64,000 nucleotides of DNA from JAAXGI01 sp965206975 (GTDB lineage: Bacteria; Gemmatimonadota; Gemmatimonadetes; Longimicrobiales; Gaopeijiaceae): the NCBI GenBank assembly GCA_965206975.1, contig OZ242253.1:2790001-2854000 (forward strand). Direction: 5' to 3'. The notes beneath the pieces were generated by a model. The model was not told the origin of the DNA. It made no database searches and saw only the letters and a list, made by a program, of their open reading frames with translations. The position numbers and the translations under genes are program-made. Each line of letters opens with the position of its first letter. Within the stretch, counting starts at the first letter, position 1. Below, piece after piece: positions 42,957 to 50,128 of this stretch.

Positions 42957-43630
42957 TCCGTCGCCTCGCCGGGGGGGGCGACCGGATCCACCCCGTCGAC
43001 CTCATCCGACAGCGTGCAGAGGAGCGTCTCCAGCTCCGCCCCGATCCGGACGATCTCCTCCTCGGATGCATCCCTTGGGACGATACGCGGCTCGCCGTAG
43101 CGCACCGTGATCCGGGAGAAGGGTTTCGGCACCACGTGTCGGTCCCACGTTCCGAGCCTCCAGACGCGTGGGCCGCCGACGGCGATCGGGACGATCGGCG
43201 CGCCCGTGATCCGGGCCGCCGCGAGCGTGCCCGGCTTGAGCTTTCGCGGGGGACCCCGGGGGCCGTCGGGCGTGAATCCGAGGTCGTGGCCCTCGCGCGC
43301 CGCCCGGACGAGCCCCTTCAGGCCCTTCACCCCCCCGCGCGTGCTCGAGCCACGCGAGGTCCCGAAGCCCATTCTCTCGATGATGCGGGCGATATACTCC
43401 CCGTCCTTGTGCTCGCTCACGAGGACGACGATCCCCTGTTTTCGATGGATGTAGGTGAGGGGAAGGATCCGGGAGTGCCAGAAGACGAAGATGACCGGCT
43501 GGCCCTGCCTTCGATTCTCGAGGAAGCTCTCCTCCCTCTCCGCCCGGATTCGGAGGGTGCGGCCGAGGCAGCGGATGAGGAGGGAGCCGACCTGCCCTAC
43601 GACGCGAAGCCGGATATTCTCAAGCCTCAC
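42917..43630 (-). CDS. DUF374 lysophospholipid acyltransferase-like protein
   Basis: 237 residues. Matches the DUF374 branch of PlsC-like acyltransferases: PVIFVFWHSRILPLTYIHRK, VVLVSEHKDGEYIARIIERM, GFGTSRGSSTRGGVKGLKGL and LGFTPDGPRGPPRKLKPGTL followed by RITGAPIVPIAVGG. Such genes are often placed in lipid A clusters and are candidates for late acylation of lipid A or a related lipid. The acyl donor and acceptor cannot be read here. It begins 113 bp after lpxB ends and overlaps lpxK. Confidence 0.88.
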   Translation of the reverse strand: MRLENIRLRVVGQVGSLLIRCLGRTLRIRAEREESFLENRRQGQPVIFVFWHSRILPLTYIHRKQGIVVLVSEHKDGEYIARIIERMGFGTSRGSSTRGGVKGLKGLVRAAREGHDLGFTPDGPRGPPRKLKPGTLAAARITGAPIVPIAVGGPRVWRLGTWDRHVVPKPFSRITVRYGEPRIVPRDASEEEIVRIGAELETLLCTLSDEVDGVDPVAPPGEATECPRPGGARRVPE

Positions 43631-43743
43631 GTGCGGGAACCCCCTCTGTGCGGGGCGGGGCGAGCGGCCGCGCGCACGGGAGAGCTCCGTGCCGGGGTGA
43701 CCGTACGTTGCCGACGCACCACCAGCTCGCAGGACATGGCTGG

Positions 43744-44922
43744 CTACCGGCCCGCGGCCAGGCGGCCTCCGGAGCCGAAGCGCAGGCCGCGTTCCTCGAG
43801 CACCTCGGCCGCAACCCTAGCGACCCGCCTCGACGCCCCCGGACCACCGAGCCGCTCCCGGGTCTGCCCGAGCCCGCCGAGGACACGTTCCCGCTCGGGG
43901 CCCTCCTCGATCAGGGGGACGAGGACTTCGGCGAGTGCCTCCGCGGTCACAGCGCCCTGAAGGAGCTCCGGGACAACCCGCCTTCCCGCGACCAGATTCG
44001 CGAGCGCCACATGTTCCACGCGGACCAGGCGGCGCGCGAGCGCAAACGTCCACGGGTGGGTCCGGTAGGCGACGACGAACGGGACCCCGGCGAGCGCCGC
44101 CTCCAGCGTGCTCGTACCCGACTTGACGATCGCGGCGTGCGCGTGGGCAAGGAGGGCCCGCGCACGCGGGACGACGACCGCCTCCGTAGCGGCCGGGAGG
44201 CGCAGGTCAAGCCCTTCGGCCTCGGCGACGGCGATCTGCAGGTCAGGGTCCCGCCGCCTGAGCCTCGCTCCGGCCTCGAGAAAGACGCGGAGGTGGCGCC
44301 GGATCTCCTGGCGCCTCGACCCCGGAAGGAGGGCGAGGATCCTCCGACCGGGATCGAGGCCTGACGAATGGCAGAAGGCCTCCCGCGGCGGCACGTCGGC
44401 CTCCCGGTCGATGAGAGGGTGCCCCACGAACTCGACCCGCGCCCCCGCCTCCTTGAAGACCGCCTCCTCGAAGGGGAAGATCACGCAGATCCGGTCCGCC
44501 GCCCGCGCGAGTCGGGCCGCCCGCCCCACCTTCCACGCCCACACCTGCGGCGCGATGTAGTAGACGACCGGAACGCCGGTCGCCTTCGACCGCTCCGTGA
44601 TGCGGAGGTTGAAGCCAGGGTAGTTGACGGTGATGACCAGGTCGACCCGTCCGCTCTCGATGAGGCCACGAACTCTCCGCTCCAACCGCCAGAAGAAGAA
44701 GAGTCGGGAGAGGACCTCGACGAACCCCATGACGGCGAGGTCCTCCAGCCCGGCCAGGAGCTCGACCCCCTCGGCGGCCAGCCGCTCGCCCCCTGTCCCG
44801 AGGATCGTGCACCCCGGCCACTCCTCCTTCAGCAAGCGGGCGACGCGCGCGGCGTGCTCGTCCCCGGAGGGCTCCCCCGCGAGGAGGAGGATCACTGGCG
44901 AACCGGCCGCCGAACCGGCCAC
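43744..44922 (-). CDS. lpxB: Lipid-A-disaccharide synthase
   Basis: 392 residues, GT19 family. Key marks: VILLLAGEPSGDEHAARVAR, GTGGERLAAEGVELLAGLED with LAVMGFVEVLSR, TVNYPGFNLRITERSKATGV, VVYYIAPQVWAWKVGRAARL, CVIFPFEEAVFKEAGARVEF and LLPGSRRQEIRRHL. It condenses UDP-2,3-diacylglucosamine with lipid X to give the disaccharide. The KSGTSTLEAALAGVPFVVAY donor site is intact. A 44-residue membrane peptide gene ends 14 bp upstream. Confidence 0.95.
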   Translation of the reverse strand: MAGSAAGSPVILLLAGEPSGDEHAARVARLLKEEWPGCTILGTGGERLAAEGVELLAGLEDLAVMGFVEVLSRLFFFWRLERRVRGLIESGRVDLVITVNYPGFNLRITERSKATGVPVVYYIAPQVWAWKVGRAARLARAADRICVIFPFEEAVFKEAGARVEFVGHPLIDREADVPPREAFCHSSGLDPGRRILALLPGSRRQEIRRHLRVFLEAGARLRRRDPDLQIAVAEAEGLDLRLPAATEAVVVPRARALLAHAHAAIVKSGTSTLEAALAGVPFVVAYRTHPWTFALARRLVRVEHVALANLVAGRRVVPELLQGAVTAEALAEVLVPLIEEGPERERVLGGLGQTRERLGGPGASRRVARVAAEVLEERGLRFGSGGRLAAGR

Positions 44923-44936
44923 GGGCGCGGCCCCGC

Positions 44937-45071
44937 CTAGAAGCGGGTGGCGAGGTACCAGAAGGCGACGACGCAGAGGATCAGGAGGAAGACGAGCGCC
45001 CGGGTGGAGCGCCCCTTCTTAACGTCGATCCACTCCTTCTTCCGGTTACGACGTACTCGTATGAGCGACAT
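44937..45071 (-). CDS. 44-residue single-pass membrane peptide
   Basis: A short frame from ATG 45071 to TAG 44937: MSLIRVRRNRKKEWIDVKKG, then RSTRALVFLLILCVVAFWYL and ATRF. A strongly basic cytoplasmic N-terminus is followed by one transmembrane helix and a very short outside tail. It overlaps the end of the oxidoreductase gene by 26 bp and stops 14 bp before lpxB, so it fits the operon. Function unknown; the clean basic-TM design and spacing make chance unlikely. Possibly a modulator of a lipid A enzyme (inference). Confidence 0.65.
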   Translation of the reverse strand: MSLIRVRRNRKKEWIDVKKGRSTRALVFLLILCVVAFWYLATRF

Positions 45072-46101
45072 GGGTCATGATCCTCTCTTCGATAGCGAGG
45101 GCTGTGGCGAGTGCGTCCCTTCCTGCCCTTGCGCCGACGACCGGGGGCGAGCCCTCGAGGATCGCGTCCCGGAAGCTCTCGAGTTCACGCCGGAGCGGCT
45201 CGATCGGCTCGGCACGAAGGGGGATACGTTCGACGAGGGCCGCGAGATCCGCCGGCCGCTCCTCCCGCGGCGCGGTGGCGGCCGCCGGGCGGACGCCCTG
45301 GCCGGTGAGACCGGCGAATGCCGGAAGGTCGCGCCGCAGGCGAAGGAACTCCCCGCTCCCCACCGCCAGGTCCAGGCTCAGGTACCCGGAACGCTGGAAG
45401 ATCCGGATCTTTCGCAGCCGGTCCGCCGATACGCGGCTCGCCGTGAGGTTGGCGATCGCGCCGCCCCGGAACCGGATCCGCGCGTTCGCGATGTCCACCG
45501 AGTCCGTGAGCACGGGGATCCCCGTTGCCTGTATGTCCTCGATGGGCGAGCCGACGAGGCTCGCGACCAGGTCCACGTCGTGGATCATCAGATCCAGCAC
45601 GACGGCCACGTCCGCGCCCCGCTCGCTGAACTGCGCGAGCCGGTGCGACTCGATGAACAGCGGCCTCTCGAGGTACGGCTGTGCCCCGAGGACCGCCGTG
45701 TTGAAGCGCTCGACGTGCCCCACCTGGACCTCGGCGCCCGTGTCCGCCGCCGCGGCAAGGATCCGGTCCGCCTCCTCGAGCGTGGCGGCGATCGGTTTCT
45801 CGATGAAGACGTGGATCCCCCTCCCGAGCGCAGCCTCGGAGACCTCCGCATGCGTACGGGTCGGCGTGGCGACGACGAGAGCGTCCACCTCGCCGAGGAG
45901 CGCCTCATACCGTTCGTAGGCTCTCAAGCCGAGCGCTTCTGATACCTCGTGCGATCTCTCAGGACGTACATCGTAAAATCCTACTGCATGTATACCTTCG
46001 AGATCCCTTGCGATCCGTAGATGATGGAACCCCAGGCTCCCGGCGCCGACGACACCGAGTCGAAGCGGCGCTTCGGCCGGGGACCGGTCGGAGGGGGGCA
46101 T
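45046..46101 (-). CDS. Gfo/Idh/MocA-family oxidoreductase in lipid A operon
   Basis: 351 residues. NAD(P)-binding start RLGVVGAGSLGFHHLRIARD, then VDALVVATPTRTHAEVSEAA and the E-K-P motif HVFIEKPIAATLEEADRILA, VQVGHVERFNTAVLGAQPYL and LDLMIHDVDLVASLVGSP (the H-D-x-D substrate-site stretch). It is translationally coupled to lpxA (TGATG). A related enzyme, GnnA, oxidises UDP-GlcNAc at C3 for amide-linked lipid A; context makes a GnnA-like role possible, but the transaminase partner GnnB is not in the window and genes of this type also occur next to lpxA without it. Confidence 0.85.
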   Translation of the reverse strand: MPPSDRSPAEAPLRLGVVGAGSLGFHHLRIARDLEGIHAVGFYDVRPERSHEVSEALGLRAYERYEALLGEVDALVVATPTRTHAEVSEAALGRGIHVFIEKPIAATLEEADRILAAAADTGAEVQVGHVERFNTAVLGAQPYLERPLFIESHRLAQFSERGADVAVVLDLMIHDVDLVASLVGSPIEDIQATGIPVLTDSVDIANARIRFRGGAIANLTASRVSADRLRKIRIFQRSGYLSLDLAVGSGEFLRLRRDLPAFAGLTGQGVRPAAATAPREERPADLAALVERIPLRAEPIEPLRRELESFRDAILEGSPPVVGARAGRDALATALAIEERIMTHVAHTSTS

Positions 46102-46916
46102 CAGATCGTCACGCCCCGTTCGGAACGCTCGATGAAATCGAGGAAGCGCAGAAGCTCCGGCCCCGGCTCCCCCTCCTCCGCCCTCGCCCGCTCGAGGCCC
46201 TGCGAGACGTTCAGCGCCGAGAGGAAGAGCGTCCGGTATGCCTTCTTGAGGGCGGAGCGGACCTCCGGGGAGACGCTTCGCCGCTCAAGCCCCACGGCAT
46301 TCAGCCCATACATCTTCGGCGGGCTCCCGGCCACCCGGCAGAAGGGAACCACATCCTGTGAGATGCGCGAGCACCCCCCGATGAAGGCGTGCGTCCCGAT
46401 TCGTACGAACTGGTGGATCGCGGTGAGCCCTCCGACGATCGCGTAGTCCTCGATCATCACGTGGCCCGCCATATTCACCGCATTCGCGAGGATCACCTCG
46501 TCTCCCAGGCGGCAGTCATGCGCAACGTGGGCGTAGGTCATGAGTAGGCACCCATCCCCGACCCGGGTCCGTCCGGAGGCCGAGGTCCCGCGGTTCAGCG
46601 TCGCGTACTCGCGGATCACGGTCCGCTCCCCGACCTCGAGATACGTCTCCTCCCCCTGGTACTTGAGGTCTTGGGGATCCGTACCGAGGACCGCGCCCTT
46701 GTGGATCGTGCAACCGGCGCCGATCGTCGTGTTCTGCTCGATCAGGGCACTGGGCCCCACCTCCGTTCCGGCCCCGATGCGGACGTTCGGGCCGACGAGC
46801 GCCCAGGGGCCGATCCTCACCCCCGCATCCAGCTCGGCGCTCGGGTGGACGATCGCCTGCGGGTGGAGCTCGACGTCGCCGGTCCCCGCCCGGGATGGAT
46901 CCGCCGCCTCTCTCAC
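46101..46916 (-). CDS. lpxA: UDP-N-acetylglucosamine acyltransferase
   Basis: 271 residues from GTG 46916 (overlapping the fabZ stop, GTGA). Left-handed beta-helix hexapeptide repeats run through VHPSAELDAGVRIGPWALVG, PNVRIGAGTEVGPSALIEQN. The catalytic region includes LMTYAHVAHDCRLGDEVILA (His of the H-V-A-H-D pair), AGHVMIEDYAIVGGLTAIHQ and FVRIGTHAFIGGCSRISQDV. The C-terminal helices (SPEVRSALKKAYRTLFLSAL, ELLRFLDFIERSERGV) are typical. It performs the first step of lipid A synthesis. The open frame extends to 47582 but that part is antisense-like to lpxC and not used. Confidence 0.94.
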   Translation of the reverse strand: MREAADPSRAGTGDVELHPQAIVHPSAELDAGVRIGPWALVGPNVRIGAGTEVGPSALIEQNTTIGAGCTIHKGAVLGTDPQDLKYQGEETYLEVGERTVIREYATLNRGTSASGRTRVGDGCLLMTYAHVAHDCRLGDEVILANAVNMAGHVMIEDYAIVGGLTAIHQFVRIGTHAFIGGCSRISQDVVPFCRVAGSPPKMYGLNAVGLERRSVSPEVRSALKKAYRTLFLSALNVSQGLERARAEEGEPGPELLRFLDFIERSERGVTI

Positions 46917-48208
46917 CGCTCCATCACCCGGGCCATCAGCTCCGCCTCCGCGACGAGCTGGCCGTCCACGAACCCCTCGCCCCGCATCTTGCACACGCTC
47001 CGCCTGAGCTGCACCAGCTTGAGATCGAAGACGAGCCGGTCGCCCGGTCGAACGGGCCGCCGCCACTTCACGTTGTCGAGCGACATGAAGTAGACGACCT
47101 TGTCCTCCGGATCCTCTACGGCGTCTATGAGGAGAAGCCCGCCCACCTGGGCCATCGCCTCGACGATGAGCACCCCGGGCATGATCGGGTGGCCGGGGTA
47201 GTGGCCCTGGAAGAACGGCTCGTTGATCGTGACGTTCTTTACGCCGACGATGCGTTTCCCGGACTCGAATTCGACGATGCGGTCGACGAGCAGCATCGGG
47301 TAGCGATGGGGGAGGTACTCCAGGATCTGCCCGATATCGAGGACCGGAGGCCGCACAGGATCGCGGCGCGCCTCCCGCACCAGCGCCCGGCCGAGCGCGA
47401 CATTTCCCCTGTGGCTCGGCCGCTCGGCGATCACGTGAGCGTCGAGCCTGGCTCCGAGGAGCGCCAAGTCTCCGACGATGTCCCCGACCTTGTGCCTCAG
47501 GAACTCGTCGGGGAAGCGGAGCCCGGCGTTGAGGACCCCCTCGTCGCCGAGGACGACAGTGTTCTCGAGCGAGGCCCCGCACCCGAGTCCCCTCGCCCTG
47601 AGCGTCTCCGCCTCCACCTCGAAGCCGAAGGTTCGGGCTCGCGAAATCTCCGATGCGAACCCGCCCTCCGCGAAGGAAAAGGAGCCGTACTGCCGACCGA
47701 TCGCCGGGTGATCGAACTCGATCGTGGCGGAGATGTGAAAGGATGCATGCCGCGCGGCGATATAGCTCTGCGCTCCGTCGTCGCCGTCGAGGACGAGCGG
47801 GCGGGCGGGCGAGAGGACCGGAAGCAGCTCCTCGAGCTCCACGGCACCCGCCTCGCAGAGGGGCCCGAAGTACCCCTCGAAGCTCCCGTCCAGGATCGGG
47901 GGCTCGGGCCCATCGAGCTCCGCGACGACGCGCGATATCCCCGCGGCCGCGAGCGCCGCCATCACGTGCTCGACGGTTTGAACGCTCTCCCCCGAAGGGG
48001 CCTCGATCGTCGTGCCGAGCTCGGTTCCGGAGACGTGGTCGAGGTCCGCCGGGATCTCCGGAGCGCCCTCCACATCGACCCGCCGGAAGCGGATCCCGGG
48101 ACCCTCCTCGTCCGGGCGGAAGGTGATCGTGGCGCTCTCACCCGTGTGGATTCCGATGCCCGAGACCGTGACCGGTCTCGCGAGCGTTCGATGGTTCGGT
48201 CCGAACAT
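46913..48208 (-). CDS. LpxC-FabZ bifunctional fusion
   Basis: 431 residues from ATG 48208 (GGGAG upstream); an in-frame GTG at 48253 is less likely. Residues to about 285 are LpxC, the zinc-dependent UDP-3-O-acyl-GlcNAc deacetylase: VTVSGIGIHTGESATITFRP, VQTVEHVMAALAAAGI (metal His), FPDEFLRHKVGDIVGDLALL (metal His and Asp) and AERPSHRGNVALGR (catalytic His). From about 300 it is FabZ, the 3-hydroxyacyl-ACP dehydratase: ILEYLPHRYPMLLVDRIVEF, VTINEPFFQGHYPGHPIMPG (catalytic His) and VLIVEAMAQVGGLLL. The fusion is known from Bacteroidota and relatives and supplies acyl chain and deacetylation together. Confidence 0.95.
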   Translation of the reverse strand: MFGPNHRTLARPVTVSGIGIHTGESATITFRPDEEGPGIRFRRVDVEGAPEIPADLDHVSGTELGTTIEAPSGESVQTVEHVMAALAAAGISRVVAELDGPEPPILDGSFEGYFGPLCEAGAVELEELLPVLSPARPLVLDGDDGAQSYIAARHASFHISATIEFDHPAIGRQYGSFSFAEGGFASEISRARTFGFEVEAETLRARGLGCGASLENTVVLGDEGVLNAGLRFPDEFLRHKVGDIVGDLALLGARLDAHVIAERPSHRGNVALGRALVREARRDPVRPPVLDIGQILEYLPHRYPMLLVDRIVEFESGKRIVGVKNVTINEPFFQGHYPGHPIMPGVLIVEAMAQVGGLLLIDAVEDPEDKVVYFMSLDNVKWRRPVRPGDRLVFDLKLVQLRRSVCKMRGEGFVDGQLVAEAELMARVMER

Positions 48209-48286
48209 GGTTCTCCCGCGAAGTCCCGCCGCCCGAGCGGCGTAATCTAACACCGATGGAAGGGGGCGTCCCGCCGGGAAGGCGGA

Positions 48287-49348
48287 TCAGGCGCCCTCCC
48301 CCCAGGCTCTCTTCTCAAGGGCGCGAAGGCGCTTTGCGAGATCCCGGACCCGCCGCTGTCCGGCCATCGTCCTCAGGAATTCCCCGCGCGGGCGGGCGGG
48401 GAACCCCATCACGGTCTCCCCCGCCGGGACGTCCCGGATCACCCCCGTCTTCGCAGCCAGCCTCGCACCGGGCCCCACCGAGACGTGCCCGGAGACACCG
48501 GACTGCCCCCCCGCCTGGACCCCGGCACCCAGACTGGAGGACCCGGCGACGCCGACGAGGGCGGCCAGGAGAGCGCCGGGGCCCACCGAGACGTTGTGGG
48601 CGAGGTGGACGAGATTGTCGAGCTTCGCCCCGGTGCAAACCCGCGTCTCCCCGATCGAGCCCCGGTCGACTGTCGCGTTCGCTCCGATCTCGACGTCGTC
48701 CTCGATGACGCACCCGCCGACCTGCGGCACCTTCCGGGGCCGCCCGCCGTCGGCGGCGTACCCAAAGCCGTCCACCCCGATACGGGCCCCGGCGTGAAGG
48801 ACTACCCGCTCCCCGAGAACCGCGCCCGGATAGAGGACGACGTGCGGGTGGAGGATCGAGGAGGATCCGATCGCGGCATCCGCCCCCACCACGACGTGGG
48901 CCCCGATGCACGCGTCGTCCCCCACCGCGGCACCGTCCTCGATCACCGCGTACGGGCCGATCCGCACCCGGGCACCGATCCGCACCCCCCTTCCGAGGAC
49001 CGCCGTGGGGTGAATCTCGGGATCGGCGGGGAGGGAAGGAAAGAGCGACTCCAGGATCGTGATGAGCGCGAGGTGCGCATCTGCCACGACGAGGCTCGGG
49101 GGGGCGCCCTCCGGGAGAAGGGTCGAAAGCTCCCTCGATACGAGCAGCGCCCCGGCCCGGGTTCCCGCGACGCTCCCCAAGTAGCGCCGGTCCGCAAGGA
49201 ACGCGAGCTGATCCGGGCCGGCTTCCCCGATCGGGGCGACCCCCCGGATCTCCACCTCCTCATCGGGTGCGGGGAGACGGAGCAGCGCCGCCATGCGGGA
49301 GAGGGAGCTGGGCTCGGGATCGCGCTCCCGAAGGGGGAAGGTCATCAT
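48287..49348 (-). CDS. lpxD: UDP-3-O-acylglucosamine N-acyltransferase
   Basis: 353 residues. The N-terminal substrate-binding domain (LLRLPAPDEEVEIRGVAPIG, QLAFLADRRYLGSVAGTRAG) precedes a hexapeptide beta-helix: IHPTAVLGRGVRIGARVRIG, FGYAADGGRPRKVPQVGGCV, NATVDRGSIGETRVCTGAKL, DNLVHLAHNVSVGPGALLAA (catalytic His region) and VSVGPGARLAAKTGVIRDVP. It adds the second, N-linked acyl chain of lipid A. It lies between ompH and lpxC-fabZ, the usual bamA-ompH-lpxD order. Confidence 0.95.
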   Translation of the reverse strand: MMTFPLRERDPEPSSLSRMAALLRLPAPDEEVEIRGVAPIGEAGPDQLAFLADRRYLGSVAGTRAGALLVSRELSTLLPEGAPPSLVVADAHLALITILESLFPSLPADPEIHPTAVLGRGVRIGARVRIGPYAVIEDGAAVGDDACIGAHVVVGADAAIGSSSILHPHVVLYPGAVLGERVVLHAGARIGVDGFGYAADGGRPRKVPQVGGCVIEDDVEIGANATVDRGSIGETRVCTGAKLDNLVHLAHNVSVGPGALLAALVGVAGSSSLGAGVQAGGQSGVSGHVSVGPGARLAAKTGVIRDVPAGETVMGFPARPRGEFLRTMAGQRRVRDLAKRLRALEKRAWGEGA

Positions 49349-49380
49349 CTCGGTTCCTCTCGCCTTGCATGAACAACGGG

Positions 49381-49414
49381 CCGCCCCCCGTCCCTCGCGG
49401 GGGACGGGGGGCGG
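49381..49414 (-). terminator. Very stable GC hairpin between ompH and lpxD
   Basis: CCGCCCCCCGTCCC and its complement GGGACGGGGGGCGG form a perfect 14-bp stem with a 6-nt loop in the 155-bp gap between ompH and lpxD. No U-run follows. It could attenuate read-through from bamA-ompH into the lpx genes or protect an mRNA 3' end. Confidence 0.55.
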
Positions 49415-49503
49415 CCCGGCGGTGCCGGCACCCGGCGCCGAGAGGCCAACCTCGGCTTGCCCAGGGCCAGGTGACTCGCTCTGGGTGGGGGTCAGGGGGG
49501 CGC

Positions 49504-50040
49504 CTAGCCTCCCGCTCCCGCGGCCGCCTGCATCCGGCTAAGCACCTCTTGGGTCAGGTCGAGCGTCGGATCCGCAGCCACGATCGCCTGGCTCGCCGCA
49601 TCGAAGATGTAGTGATACCCCTCCTCCTCCCGGATCGCATCGATCGTCTCGGCCATCTGGCTCAGGATCGGCTGGATGAGCGCCTGGCGGCTCTCCTCCG
49701 CCTCCTGGCCCATCTGGTCCACACGCTGCTGGTACCGCTGCTGCAGCTGGTTGATCTCGGTCTCGCGCGACTGGCGAACGTTCGGGAGGAGGGTGCTCTG
49801 CTGCTGCTGATAGGCGGCGACAAGGCTGTCCAGCTCCATTCCCATGTCCTCGATCTCCTGGCTGAACCCCTCCATCTGCCGGTCGAACTCCGCCTGGGCC
49901 TCCGTCGCCCCCGGCGCTTCCTCGAGGATCGCCTGAGAGTTCACGTAGCCGACCTTAAGGGGCGCTGCCTGGCCTTCGAGGGCGTGAGCGCCTGCGCCCA
50001 GAAGGAGGCTCGTGGTCATCGTCAGGATCAGTGCGCGCAT
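49504..50040 (-). CDS. OmpH/Skp-family periplasmic chaperone
   Basis: 178 residues from ATG 50040 (GGAG upstream); an in-frame ATG at 50058 has no such site. Signal peptide MRALILTMTTSLLLGAGAHA, then the OmpH strand APLKVGYVNSQAILEEAPGA and a long coiled coil (EAQAEFDRQMEGFSQEIEDM, ETEINQLQQRYQQRVDQMGQ), closing with EEGYHYIFDAASQAIVAADP and LDLTQEVLSRM. Skp trimers hold unfolded outer-membrane proteins in the periplasm for BamA. Located directly downstream of bamA. Confidence 0.9.
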   Translation of the reverse strand: MRALILTMTTSLLLGAGAHALEGQAAPLKVGYVNSQAILEEAPGATEAQAEFDRQMEGFSQEIEDMGMELDSLVAAYQQQQSTLLPNVRQSRETEINQLQQRYQQRVDQMGQEAEESRQALIQPILSQMAETIDAIREEEGYHYIFDAASQAIVAADPTLDLTQEVLSRMQAAAGAGG

Positions 50041-50128
50041 AGCTAGCTTGCTCCACATGTGTTTAGCGGTCGTCCCAACTCCCCGCGAGCGGGCTCGACC
50101 GCCGCCGTGTCGTTTCTCTGTGAACCCG

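Noticed and set aside
46917..47582. N-terminal extension of lpxA
   Set aside because: The extra codons lie over lpxC-fabZ in another phase; the GTG at 46916 fits the family start.
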